The notes: generated by a model from the sequence alone, not told the origin. A stretch of 34,842 bases of DNA from Caloramator mitchellensis (GCF_001440545.1 NZ_LKHP01000018.1:1-34842), one strand, 5' to 3'; numbered from the stretch's first letter, positions 6,683 through 14,461 are shown. A program made the numbers and translations.

Positions 6683-6702
6683 TGCAAACATCCCTGTTTG
6701 CA
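6683..6702 (-). promoter_or_regulatory. Probable CsrA-binding hairpin in flagellin 2 leader
   Basis: RNA strand: stem UGCAAAC / GUUUGCA (7 bp), loop AGGGAU. Read across the stem-loop, ACAGGGAUGU matches all ten bases of the SELEX CsrA core ACARGGAUGU. It lies directly upstream of the AGGGAGGG Shine-Dalgarno, which offers a second GGA site. Confidence 0.7.
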
Positions 6703-6717
6703 TTATGTAACGGAGGG

Positions 6718-6764
6718 AAAATAAAAAGGATGAATTAAAGCTTATTTGCTCTAAATCATCCTTT
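6718..6764 (-). promoter_or_regulatory. Flagellin 2 leader: 17-bp terminator-like hairpin carrying an AAGGATGATT motif
   Basis: On the minus strand 6764-6725 folds into a 17-bp stem (AAAGGATGATTTAGAGC with GCTTTAATTCATCCTTT; one T-T mismatch, one G-U wobble that is a mismatch in the other strand) around the loop AAATAA, followed by TTATTTT. It starts about nine bases after the predicted sigma-28 transcription start. It could terminate transcripts of the upstream small gene, but it also lies inside the flagellin 2 leader, so flagellin transcription must read through it. The 5' arm resembles that of the csrA1 leader. Confidence 0.6.
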
Positions 6765-6779
6765 GTGTTTCTATTAATA

Positions 6780-6806
6780 ATATCGTTTGTTTTTGATTAA
6801 ACTTTA
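6780..6806 (-). promoter_or_regulatory. Sigma-28 promoter of flagellin 2
   Basis: TAAA, 15-base spacer, AACGATAT on the minus strand, 120 bases upstream of the flagellin 2 ATG. The -35 extends to TAAAGT. Confidence 0.72.
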
Positions 6807-6820
6807 GAATAAATTTCTAA

Positions 6821-7042
6821 TTATGCCAAAGCATTTAAATTCAATCCAATTGTTGCTTTTCCAATGCTTTTAGCCCCAGTATAATACTTTTTGGGGTCAT
6901 ATGTCATTATAAATTCTTCAATTGCACTTTGCAGAGATTTCTGAACCTCAATTAACATTGCAAGATTAAGATAATCCTGTGATGCGTTGCCGAGGGCTCT
7001 TAAATTGCTGTTGAATTCAACAGGAGAAACAGAAGATATCAT
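6821..7042 (-). CDS. Small protein of unknown function between flagellin genes (73 aa)
   Basis: A 73-residue protein starting ATG after AAGGGGTG. It opens with MISSVSPVEFNSNLRALG, followed by a helical stretch (NLAMLIEVQKSLQSAIEEF) and a basic, Gly-containing tail. There is no signal peptide or cysteine. The Ser-rich start plus short amphipathic helix is loosely like small putative motility proteins of the YjfB kind, but I cannot claim homology. It lies between flagellins 3 and 2 and has its own ribosome binding site. Upstream, TTGAAT-N17-TAATAT (about 7073-7110) is a weak possible sigma-A promoter. A role in filament assembly, secretion or regulation would fit the location; function is unknown. 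Confidence 0.65.
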   Translation of the reverse strand: MISSVSPVEFNSNLRALGNASQDYLNLAMLIEVQKSLQSAIEEFIMTYDPKKYYTGAKSIGKATIGLNLNALA

Positions 7043-7131
7043 AACAACACCCCTTAATAGGAGAACATTTAACCAATATATCTATATATTAATTGAAAAT
7101 ACAGAAAAATTCAACAGAAATTTTAAAATTA

Positions 7132-7158
7132 AAGAGCCAGGGGACTTCCCTGACTCTT
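7132..7158 (-). terminator. Flagellin 3 terminator-like hairpin
   Basis: Minus strand AAGAGTCAGGG / CCCTGGCTCTT, 11 bp including one G-U wobble that would be a C-A mismatch in the plus strand, so the structure fits minus-strand RNA. It starts seven bases after the flagellin 3 stop. The following T run is short (T-AA-TTTT). Confidence 0.65.
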
Positions 7159-7165
7159 GAGTTTA

Positions 7166-8272
7166 TTATCTTAATAATTGTAGAACACCTTGTGGTTGTT
7201 GGTTAGCTTGTGCAAGCATTGCTTGAGCAGCTTGTGAAAGGATGTTGTTCTTACTAAATGACATCATTTCCTTAGCCATATCTACGTCTCTAATTCTGCT
7301 TTCAGCTGCAGTTAGGTTTTCTGATGATGTTCCTAGGTTTGCAATTGTGTGCTCTAATCTATTCTGCCATGCACCGAGTGTGGATCTTTGTGTAGAAACA
7401 GTTGAGATTGCGCTATCAATTGCAGTAATAGCAGCATTTGCACTTGTATAGGATGCAACTGAAATAGTATTTACACCAAGTGCAGTTGATCTCATATCAT
7501 TTATTGTTAAACCAAGTGATTGTCCAGCATTAGCACCAATTTGAACCTGTTGAGCTGCAGTTGCTGCAGTTATAATTGTTTTTCCATCACCTGACCATGA
7601 CCCTGCTCCTGAAAGGTCAATTGCTGCAACATCTATTGATATACCAAGTTTATCGAAGTTTAGAGTTCCTGTGAATGTAGCAGCAAGCCCTGTCAATCTT
7701 TGTTGATTTCCATTACCATCATCTAATGTTACTTCTCCAGCTGCATTATTGTCGAGTGTATAAGTTGTTGATGCTTTAGCACCAGATACGTTTATATTTG
7801 TTACTCCATCGCCACCGACAGCTAATGTTCCAGTTCCTGAGTTTTTAACACCAAAAGTTCCATCAAGAAGAACCTTTCCGTTGAATTGAGTTGTATTACC
7901 TATTCTATCAAGTTCCTGGTTTAACTGTGTAATTTCTGTTTGGATAGCAGTTCTATCGCTGGCTTGTAATGTATCGTTTGAAGCTTGAACAGCAAGTTCT
8001 CTCATTCTTTGAAGTATACCGTGAGATTCGTTTAATGCACCTTCTGCAGTTTGAATTAGCGAAATACCGTCTTGTGCGTTTCTTGAAGCTTGTTCAAGAC
8101 CTCTGATTTGTCCTCTCATCTTTTCTGAAATTGCAAGACCAGCAGCATCGTCACCTGCTCTGTTGATTCTAAGACCTGATGAAAGCTTCTCCATAGACTT
8201 GCCTGAGTTAACTGTGTTAATGCTCATCTGTCTGTGTGCGTTCATTGCATTCATGTTGTGATTGATTATCAT
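7166..8272 (-). CDS. Flagellin 3 (368 aa)
   Basis: Flagellar filament protein. The start MIINHNMNAMNAHRQMS follows AAGGAGG; the reading frame stays open 20 codons upstream but that part is the leader. D0/D1 ends are canonical (KLSSGLRINRAGDDAAGLAI; LEHTIANLGTSSENLTAAES; ending QQPQGVLQLLR). The central region, roughly residues 140-290, is Gly/Thr/Ala-rich and unrelated by eye to the centre of flagellin 2, except that both lie at the usual D2 position. It is the first flagellin gene after the flgM-fliT operon but has its own sigma-28 promoter (8357-8383) and a leader with a GGA-loop hairpin, so it is independently controlled. Confidence 0.97.
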   Translation of the reverse strand: MIINHNMNAMNAHRQMSINTVNSGKSMEKLSSGLRINRAGDDAAGLAISEKMRGQIRGLEQASRNAQDGISLIQTAEGALNESHGILQRMRELAVQASNDTLQASDRTAIQTEITQLNQELDRIGNTTQFNGKVLLDGTFGVKNSGTGTLAVGGDGVTNINVSGAKASTTYTLDNNAAGEVTLDDGNGNQQRLTGLAATFTGTLNFDKLGISIDVAAIDLSGAGSWSGDGKTIITAATAAQQVQIGANAGQSLGLTINDMRSTALGVNTISVASYTSANAAITAIDSAISTVSTQRSTLGAWQNRLEHTIANLGTSSENLTAAESRIRDVDMAKEMMSFSKNNILSQAAQAMLAQANQQPQGVLQLLR

Positions 8273-8298
8273 TTTAAATTCCTCCTTGAATGTATATT

Positions 8299-8310
8299 GG
8301 CATCCTTGCC
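8299..8310 (-). promoter_or_regulatory. Probable CsrA-binding hairpin in flagellin 3 leader
   Basis: RNA strand: stem GGCA / UGCC (4 bp), loop AGGA; CAAGGAUG matches the CsrA core. The stem differs completely from those in the flagellin 1 and 2 leaders while the GGA-containing loop is kept. It is followed about 15 bases later by the AAGGAGG Shine-Dalgarno. Confidence 0.55.
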
Positions 8311-8321
8311 TTCTTTTGTTT

Positions 8322-8335
8322 GCTGTGGCCACAGC
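8322..8335 (-). repeat. GGCC-centred palindrome in flagellin 3 leader
   Basis: GCTGTGGCCACAGC, a perfect 14-bp palindrome between the sigma-28 promoter and the GGA hairpin. As RNA it can form a 5-bp stem with a GGCC loop near the 5' end of the mRNA, a possible stabiliser. It mirrors the palindrome at 4917-4932. Confidence 0.5.
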
Positions 8336-8356
8336 TAATTTTGCTTTCTAATATAG

Positions 8357-8383
8357 TTTTCGACATTTTTCTACTATACTTTA
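8357..8383 (-). promoter_or_regulatory. Sigma-28 promoter of flagellin 3
   Basis: TAAA, 15-base spacer, GTCGAAAA on the minus strand (six of eight match GCCGATAA), with the extended -35 TAAAGT. It lies 85 bases upstream of the flagellin 3 ATG. Confidence 0.7.
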
Positions 8384-8392
8384 TATCAAAAT

Positions 8393-8725
8393 TTAAATTT
8401 TTTTATTTATTAGAATAGAGTCTGTTCGTTCCAAGTCATAATATTGTGCGACTTGTCTGTTATTTTTAATTGATTTAAGTTCGGTTCTTGTTTTTTCAAT
8501 TTTAGCATTCATAAGCTTGTTGAGTTGATCATCCAACTCAGATAGATTTAATGCGATAGAAAGCTTTATAAATTCTTCCATTGAATAATTTATCGCTTTA
8601 ATCGAATCAATTATTTCCTGCCTCTGGCTTATTATTTCGTTTAAATTGTCAAAATCCTCCCGTTGAAGAATATCTATCAATTCTTTAGTTTTTTCGCGAA
8701 ACTCAATAAGTTTTTGTTCTAACAT
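8393..8725 (-). CDS. fliT: FliT-like flagellar chaperone
   Basis: A 110-residue, almost entirely helical protein with no cysteine or signal peptide (LIEFREKTKELIDILQ; DQLNKLMNAKIEKTRTELK; QVAQYYDLERT near the C terminus). Length, helical coiled-coil character and position directly downstream of fliD (15 bases) fit FliT, the export chaperone of the filament cap protein. The ATG follows GAGGGA. It is the last gene of the flgM operon. FliT is poorly conserved, so the assignment rests mainly on context. No fliS is found in this window. Confidence 0.65.
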   Translation of the reverse strand: MLEQKLIEFREKTKELIDILQREDFDNLNEIISQRQEIIDSIKAINYSMEEFIKLSIALNLSELDDQLNKLMNAKIEKTRTELKSIKNNRQVAQYYDLERTDSILINKKI

Positions 8726-8740
8726 ATTAATCCCTCAAAT

Positions 8741-10648
8741 CTATGAGCCCATTGACGATAATTGAGTTGATAACCATGTTGACTGCTCATTTAATTTTTG
8801 CATTGCGCTCTCAAGTTTTGCAAAATCTCTATAATATTTATCTTCTCTGTCAGCAAGTTTTCTATTTAGTTCAGAGATTAATTTATCTTTATCTTGAAGT
8901 TGTTTGTATAAAATATTGTTAAATTCGGTTAAATCACCTTTGATGCCGGCCTTTTCAAGTAGTGCTCCTTTTTTGCCAAAGCTATTTCTGGTTGTTCTTA
9001 TGTTATCATCAAGTATATCCTTTATTCTCTGGAAAATACCTTCTTCTTTGTTTCTGTCGGTCCTTCCCTGATAGGTTTTACTTGAATCATAGGCAATTGA
9101 AGAAGTCTTCGTAAACAATTTAATCACTTGTTCTCCATTGTTTTGGATAGCAGCCTTTAGTTTTGTTTCATCGATTATTATTTTCCCTTTTTGGGTATAG
9201 TCGCTGGATGTTGAAAGACCAATTTCGTTTAATGAAACTCCAGCACCCTCAACAGCTTCATAGAATGCGCTTCTCAAATTAGATACCATATTCTGAAGTA
9301 TGCTGTCTCCCTTTAAAAGACCTTCCTTTGCTTTGTCTTCCCACTTTTTTATTTCATCTTCCTTCATGTCTTTCTTTTGGTCATCAGTTAATGGCTTATA
9401 GTCATATACCCTTTTTTCTGAAAGTTTTTTATTCACTTTGTCTATTATTTCATTATACTTGTCTACGAATTCCTTAATTTTATCAAAAACCTTCTGCGGA
9501 TTTGACGTTACTGTTATTTTAGTAGTTCTATTTGTGTCAGCTGACTGAAGTGAATAGGTAATGCCATCTACTGTAAAAGTGTTGGTAGATTTAGTTATTG
9601 TTACCTCAGTTCCTCCAGGTGGAGTAATTTTAACTTCAGAATCTTGGCCATACTGTGTAGTTGTGTTTATGCCAAGGAATGTTAAATTGGTATTAATTGA
9701 AAGACTGGTATTTGCGCCGGTATTAGCTGTTTGGACTGTAAATCTTCCTGTAAGTTCTGAATACTTTGCAATTGCCCCACCAGAAGTTGCAGTATTAATT
9801 TTAGTCATTAAACTTTCAATAGTATCTGTTCCAAGTGCTATTATATCCTTAGAAGTCCCATTATAGCTCAATGTAAATGTAAAAGTTGCATCTGTTGTAA
9901 ATCCTTTTAAGTCTGATAGTTTAGTATTTTTATTTGGAACTAAAACTTTATCTTTTTCTATACCACTAAAAGTTGCATCCGTTTCAGTTGAGCTAATCTT
10001 AACTTGGTTTGAACCTAATACATTAAACTTTATTTTATCAGAGCCATCTACTGTAACTGATATTTTGCCCTTTAGACTTGTGTTAGAATTTATCTTGCTG
10101 TTAATATCGTTTACTAAATCATTTATAGTATGGTTTGATGCAAAATCTGAAAGGGTAATATCAAAATCCGCTCCATCTACATTAAATCTTATTGTCTTTG
10201 AAGACCATTCTGAATTTGTTATATAACCATCAGTAATAGTAACTGTTCCAACATTATTATTGTTTATCTGTCCGCCTTCAATTGTAGCAGCCTTGGCAAT
10301 TTTGTTTACCACAACGCTGTAAATTCCTGCCTGGGCACCTGCACCTGCAGTTGCAGTTGCAGTAGGGGTTGCCGTTGAAGATGCACTGTCAACGCTTGTT
10401 GCATCAAAACCTGAAAGGTTGTTTGCAGATAAAATAAACTTGTCCGATTTAAGAACGTCAAAATATGTGTTTTTAAAGGATGTCAAGTCGTTGATTATAT
10501 CTCTATATAAATCCTGTGTCCACTGGATTAATTGCCTATCCTGCTTAACCTTGTCCACCTTTGCCTTTTCACCCTGCATTAGCTGCTTAACCATAGTATC
10601 TACGTCAAGGCCTGTTGCAAGTCCTGTTATTCTTAGAGTGTTAGACAT
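8741..10648 (-). CDS. fliD: Flagellar filament capping protein FliD (hook-associated protein 2)
   Basis: A 635-residue protein that caps the growing filament and helps flagellin fold. The N-terminal ITGLATGLDVDTMVKQLM is the typical FliD_N start; the central residues about 100-400 are Ser/Thr-rich beta domains. The C terminus (FliD_C, from near residue 385, FVDKYNEIIDKVNKKL) ends in a coiled coil (ESAMQKLNEQSTWLSTQLSS). The ATG at 10648 is preferred over a GTG three codons upstream, which would sit on its own ribosome binding site; GAGGGGG then lies about eight bases upstream. It follows csrA2 by 13 bases and precedes fliT. Confidence 0.95.
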   Translation of the reverse strand: MSNTLRITGLATGLDVDTMVKQLMQGEKAKVDKVKQDRQLIQWTQDLYRDIINDLTSFKNTYFDVLKSDKFILSANNLSGFDATSVDSASSTATPTATATAGAGAQAGIYSVVVNKIAKAATIEGGQINNNNVGTVTITDGYITNSEWSSKTIRFNVDGADFDITLSDFASNHTINDLVNDINSKINSNTSLKGKISVTVDGSDKIKFNVLGSNQVKISSTETDATFSGIEKDKVLVPNKNTKLSDLKGFTTDATFTFTLSYNGTSKDIIALGTDTIESLMTKINTATSGGAIAKYSELTGRFTVQTANTGANTSLSINTNLTFLGINTTTQYGQDSEVKITPPGGTEVTITKSTNTFTVDGITYSLQSADTNRTTKITVTSNPQKVFDKIKEFVDKYNEIIDKVNKKLSEKRVYDYKPLTDDQKKDMKEDEIKKWEDKAKEGLLKGDSILQNMVSNLRSAFYEAVEGAGVSLNEIGLSTSSDYTQKGKIIIDETKLKAAIQNNGEQVIKLFTKTSSIAYDSSKTYQGRTDRNKEEGIFQRIKDILDDNIRTTRNSFGKKGALLEKAGIKGDLTEFNNILYKQLQDKDKLISELNRKLADREDKYYRDFAKLESAMQKLNEQSTWLSTQLSSMGS

Positions 10649-10661
10649 AATGCCCACCCCC

Positions 10662-10874
10662 TCATTTTATTTTCTTAAGAACTAACTCAATATTTTTTAA
10701 TGATTCGATATTTTCTTCTTTAACTTCAAGAATTAATTCTTTTCTTATTACCTTTACATTTTTAGGAGCTTCTATGCCGAGCTTTATTGTGTTACCTGAA
10801 ATTTCAATAACCTTAATCTCAATGCCCTCTCCAACTAAAATTGATTCCCCTTCTTTTCTTGTTAGAATTAACAT
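10662..10874 (-). CDS. csrA: CsrA paralogue 2, FliW-coupled form (70 aa)
   Basis: Translational regulator CsrA. MLILTRKEGESILVGEGIEI is the canonical first beta-strand region; EAPKNVKVIRKE puts the RNA-binding Arg at 44. Unlike csrA1 it has the C-terminal extension, with EVKEENIESL placing Asn at position 55, the residue B. subtilis CsrA needs for FliW to bind and inhibit it. Its ATG overlaps the end of fliW by seven bases, so the antagonist and CsrA are made together. The expected role is to repress flagellin translation until FliW is released by excess flagellin. It is part of the flgM operon. Confidence 0.96.
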   Translation of the reverse strand: MLILTRKEGESILVGEGIEIKVIEISGNTIKLGIEAPKNVKVIRKELILEVKEENIESLKNIELVLKKIK

Positions 10875-11281
10875 TTTATCTCCTGCCTTATACTGTATTT
10901 TTTATCGTTTAATATAATCTGCTTTGCTTTGTTATTTTTAACATTGACAACTATTGGGGCAAGGAGATTTGCGGTTATCTTGTTTTCCCTTACGGTTATT
11001 ACGTTATAAACTATGACATCTTCGTGAGTGTTAAGTTCAAGCTCCTGTATTTCTTCATCCGAAAGCTCTATTTCATAATCTTCAACATAATCCCAGGGGA
11101 AAATTACTAAAAGGGCAATATTTTTCTCCTCTATGCTCTGCAGGCACAATAGTTTGCTGTTTTCTACGTCAATTACCGCATACTTTTTGTATTCCTCAAG
11201 TCCTGGGATTCCCTTTTCAAATGTAAGAATTTTATTTTCATCAATTTCTATTTCACCGAAAAATTTTGTATCAATCATCAT
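10868..11281 (-). CDS. fliW: Flagellar assembly factor FliW
   Basis: A 137-residue FliW: it binds either flagellin or CsrA, so free flagellin titrates FliW and lets CsrA shut down flagellin translation. The sequence shows the family pattern: DTKFFGEIEIDENKILTFEK, GIPGLEEYKKYAVID, PWDYVEDYEIELSDEEIQEL and the C-terminal NLLAPIVVN...AKQIIL. Two adjacent ATGs (11281 and 11278) and an upstream TTG (11287) are possible starts; AGGA lies nine bases before the first ATG, so I choose it. It is 11 bases downstream of the flgL stop and overlaps csrA2. Confidence 0.96.
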   Translation of the reverse strand: MMIDTKFFGEIEIDENKILTFEKGIPGLEEYKKYAVIDVENSKLLCLQSIEEKNIALLVIFPWDYVEDYEIELSDEEIQELELNTHEDVIVYNVITVRENKITANLLAPIVVNVKNNKAKQIILNDKKYSIRQEIKC

Positions 11282-11292
11282 TCCCAATCATC

Positions 11293-12186
11293 CTATCTTA
11301 AAAAGTCTAATAAGCTTGGTTGCAATATTTTTGCACCGGTTTGAAGCGATGCAGTATAAATATTTTCCATTACTTTATATTCCATTACCTTTTTAGCTAT
11401 GTCTATATCGTATGTCTTTGCAAGAAGCTGAGTCATGTTGAATGTTTCATCTTCATTTTTAGAGAGCATATCTTCGGTTCTCTTTTGCTTTGCTCCAACT
11501 TCTGCTCTTATTCTTAATATATTGTTCATATGGGTATCCAGTTCTCCTAAAAGGTCAGCTGGGTTATCGTTGTTATTTAATTTATCAACTATCTTGCTTA
11601 AAGTTTCAAAAATGCCACCTTCTGCATTAGTTGCAGGGTCATTTGCAAAATCACTACCTTTTACTGAAATATCCATAATAACTCCAGGCGAAAGTTCTTT
11701 ATTAAGTCCTTCCTTTGAGCCTACGTAAATTATTTTTTTGTTATCATTTTTAAACGGTGGAATATTTGTCTTATCTCCACCAAATATATATCTTCCATCA
11801 TAGGCTGTATTGCCTATTTCCATTATCTGTTCCTTGAGCTGCTGTATGTGTTTTGCGATGGCAAGCCTTTCGTCTTGTGTATAAGCGCCGTTTCCACCTT
11901 GAATTGTTTTTTCCCTTATAGTCTGAAGAGCTTCGCCTATCTGTCCAAGTGCGGAGTCAGCTGTATTTAACCAGTCGCTTGCCTCCTGTATATTGTTTTT
12001 GTATCTTTCATTTGCAGCTATTGATGCTTTAAGTTCCATAGTTCTTGCTACCTTGAATGGGTCATCCGAAGGTTTTCTTACTTCGTGACCTGAGGATAGC
12101 TGGTCCTGATACTTTTTCATTTCTTCAAGATTTACTCTTAGATTGCCCAAAAAGTCTCTTACTAATACCTTGTTTGTAATTCTCAT
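11293..12186 (-). CDS. flgL: Flagellar hook-filament junction protein FlgL (HAP3)
   Basis: A 297-residue flagellin-like junction protein. The N terminus MRITNKVLVRDFLGNL with SSGHEVRKPSDDPFKVARTM and the C terminus (YTASLQTGAKILQPSLLDFL) match FlgL D0/D1 regions, and DGRYIFGGDKT is the conserved central FlgL motif. The ATG follows AGGTGA. It begins eight bases after flgK, in the usual flgK-flgL order. It connects FlgK to the first flagellin subunits outside the cell and is exported by the flagellar secretion system. Confidence 0.96.
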   Translation of the reverse strand: MRITNKVLVRDFLGNLRVNLEEMKKYQDQLSSGHEVRKPSDDPFKVARTMELKASIAANERYKNNIQEASDWLNTADSALGQIGEALQTIREKTIQGGNGAYTQDERLAIAKHIQQLKEQIMEIGNTAYDGRYIFGGDKTNIPPFKNDNKKIIYVGSKEGLNKELSPGVIMDISVKGSDFANDPATNAEGGIFETLSKIVDKLNNNDNPADLLGELDTHMNNILRIRAEVGAKQKRTEDMLSKNEDETFNMTQLLAKTYDIDIAKKVMEYKVMENIYTASLQTGAKILQPSLLDFLR

Positions 12187-12194
12187 ATATTCAC

Positions 12195-14021
12195 CTACCT
12201 TCTAACAAGACCATTAACAACGACATCGAGAAGCTGGTCGATTACGCTAATCATCTTTGCATTTGCCTCATATGCCCTTTGGAATTGCATCATATTTGTC
12301 ATCTCTTCATCCAATGACACCCCTGATACTGATTCACGTCTTACAATTAATTGATCCAATAGCGCCTCCTGGTTTGTAACCATTCTTTTTGCCTCTTGAT
12401 TCGAAACGCCTAGCTGAGCTATCGTTGATTTAAAATAATTATCAAGAGTTGTTCCTGAATTGTTGCTCACAAGTTTAGCAAAATTTGAATCAGCAAGATT
12501 TGTTCCACTTGGTGTAGTTGAACTTATCGGATTTCCTAAGTCATCAAAGAAAACATTCTTCAAAAAATCTTCACGTGAATTTATCTTTAAAAGTTCCATT
12601 CTTGTATTTCTCAATTGTCCTAAAAGAATGGCTCTGTCACCATTGCCAGCTGAATAATTCGCATGCCCATTTAAATATTTTCCAGCGTTTATCTTTTGTG
12701 GGTCTTTTAGTATATCACTATTGATAGAAAGAACTTTTGCCGCTTGGTCAGATGTTTCTGCTGATATATCAAAGAAGTTTACGCCAACGCTCAAATCCGA
12801 TGAATTTGAATGGATGGTGTTAACCGATATAGCAATAGCCTTTGCAAGATTATTTAGCTGAGTTTTGTAGTCATTAATCTCAAAGCTTAATGAGTCAAGT
12901 CCCTTCAAACTTCCATTATTGAAATCTGCAGGTGTAATTGAGAGTGTTCCTTGCTTTAATTGTGCTGCATCGTAAAATACAGTATGAGGCATTATATTTT
13001 TAACTACATAAACATCATTTCCATTTGCATCCTTTGCCGTTTCAACGTTAAAATATTTTTTCAAATCATCGACTGAGCTTATACTCACATCTTTAGTCTG
13101 GGGTTTGTTTATGTCACCATCGATATAAACAATAACCTTTATACTTGATGGAAGTTCACTTAATGTAACAGGAATATCCTTCTTCTTAATGGTAACATCA
13201 TTGCCATTCTTATCCTTTGCAGTTAACTCTATATCATTGACATATGCTAGTCCATTGTTAACTGTAAGATCAGTTAATACATCCTTATATGTCCCATCTG
13301 CCATTTTAGCCTTTATTTTAACGCCCATATAGCCTGTTTTTTCAATATCAAAACCAAATCTTTCGGATAGCTTATCAAGCAGCAAATCTCTTCTGTCTAA
13401 TAGGTCGTTTGGTATTTTTCCTCCTACAACTACTGCCTTTATCTGCTCGTTTAAATCCTTTATTTGTGTAAACAAACTTCCTACTTCAAATACCTGATTT
13501 TGTATAAGGTCTGAAATATTTGCCTCTAAATCCTCAAGCTGTGTATAGTTATGTCTTATGCCAGATGCAAGGGCATCGCCATTGCTTGCAACTAAAGTTC
13601 TTGCAGTAGAACTTTCAGGGTTAGTAGCTAACCCCTGCAATGAGTCCCAAAAACGAGTCATCAAAGTTGCAAGGCCTGTATCTGAAGGTTCAGTGAATAT
13701 TGCTTCTATTTCGGATAAAAATTGTTCCCTTGATTCATAGTTTTTTAAAGTGGATGTTTCCTTTCTAACATAGTAGTCAAGGAATTCATCCCTCGAACGG
13801 GTTATACTTCCAACCTCAACTCCAGTTCCAATTTGGCCAGGCTCAGCAGCTGTTGTTAATGAGGGCATACCAAAAGGCTCACTTGTCTTTAGATTAGCCC
13901 TTTGCACCGAATAACCTTCTGTATTAGCATTTGATACATTATGTGAAACAACATTTAAAGCAGTTTGCTGTGCAAACATTCCACGCCTTGCTATATTAAA
14001 AGTATTAAAAAGTCCGCTCAT
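12195..14021 (-). CDS. flgK: Flagellar hook-associated protein FlgK (HAP1)
   Basis: A 608-residue junction protein between hook and FlgL. The N terminus has the axial-protein motif LNVVSHNVSNANTEGYSVQR; TRFWDSLQGLATNPES and NDLLDRRDLLLDKLSERFG are family hallmarks. The C terminus ends with the axial motif (MMQFQRAYEANAKMISVIDQ). The centre (about residues 230-420) is a variable Asp/Lys/Thr-rich domain. It starts 11 bases after flgN, its likely chaperone. Confidence 0.97.
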   Translation of the reverse strand: MSGLFNTFNIARRGMFAQQTALNVVSHNVSNANTEGYSVQRANLKTSEPFGMPSLTTAAEPGQIGTGVEVGSITRSRDEFLDYYVRKETSTLKNYESREQFLSEIEAIFTEPSDTGLATLMTRFWDSLQGLATNPESSTARTLVASNGDALASGIRHNYTQLEDLEANISDLIQNQVFEVGSLFTQIKDLNEQIKAVVVGGKIPNDLLDRRDLLLDKLSERFGFDIEKTGYMGVKIKAKMADGTYKDVLTDLTVNNGLAYVNDIELTAKDKNGNDVTIKKKDIPVTLSELPSSIKVIVYIDGDINKPQTKDVSISSVDDLKKYFNVETAKDANGNDVYVVKNIMPHTVFYDAAQLKQGTLSITPADFNNGSLKGLDSLSFEINDYKTQLNNLAKAIAISVNTIHSNSSDLSVGVNFFDISAETSDQAAKVLSINSDILKDPQKINAGKYLNGHANYSAGNGDRAILLGQLRNTRMELLKINSREDFLKNVFFDDLGNPISSTTPSGTNLADSNFAKLVSNNSGTTLDNYFKSTIAQLGVSNQEAKRMVTNQEALLDQLIVRRESVSGVSLDEEMTNMMQFQRAYEANAKMISVIDQLLDVVVNGLVRR

Positions 14022-14032
14022 GTAAATTCCCC

Positions 14033-14461
14033 CTACACGGTCGCATTAAAAATGTTAGAAGATGTGTTTGCATCTAATGTGCCTGATTGCTTATATGTGA
14101 CATTCTTCTGTGGAGACAATAAATTTGTCATTAGATGAATATAACCTAATGACTGCTTTGTAAGAATCATGTTGGTTTCGTTTTTTTCTTTAACGATATT
14201 TGCCTTTTCAATAAATTCTTTTGCAATTTCACTTGAAATAATTCCCTCTAAAACCAACTCATCAATCTTCTTTTCATTTAAAAGTTCTTTTCGTTTATTT
14301 TCAAGCTGGGAAATTTCTAAGGCAATTTCCCTTTTTTCGTTTAAAAGAGCTGCCACTTCTTCAGCATTATCCTTTTTCAACGCTTCTTTTTCCCTATCTA
14401 ATAGCAATATAAGCCTTGTAAAAAGTTCTATAAATTTAAATATCAATTCCTTCACGTCCAT
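14033..14461 (-). CDS. flgN: FlgN-family export chaperone
   Basis: A 142-residue helical protein typical of FlgN, the cytoplasmic chaperone for FlgK and FlgL: a long N-terminal coiled coil (LLLDREKEALKKDNAEEVAA, LNEKREIALEISQLENKRKE) and a helical C-terminal half followed by a Thr/Asn/Ser-rich tail. Its ATG overlaps the flgM stop codon (TAATG), so the two are translationally coupled. Its clients are the next two genes. Sequence conservation of the family is low, but position and shape agree. Confidence 0.85.
   Translation of the reverse strand: MDVKELIFKFIELFTRLILLLDREKEALKKDNAEEVAALLNEKREIALEISQLENKRKELLNEKKIDELVLEGIISSEIAKEFIEKANIVKEKNETNMILTKQSLGYIHLMTNLLSPQKNVTYKQSGTLDANTSSNIFNATV

Noticed and set aside
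6661-6687. In-frame upstream start giving a nine-residue N-terminal extension of flagellin 2
   Set aside because: The extension would place the AGGGAGGG ribosome binding site inside the gene, and flagellins begin MIINHN; the same reasoning removes a 20-residue extension of flagellin 3.
4031-8272. Strong similarity among the three flagellin gene ends as recent duplication or gene-conversion hot spots
   Set aside because: The D0/D1 ends are conserved in all flagellins and the DNA differs at many silent sites, so protein selection explains the similarity; conversion cannot be shown without relatives.
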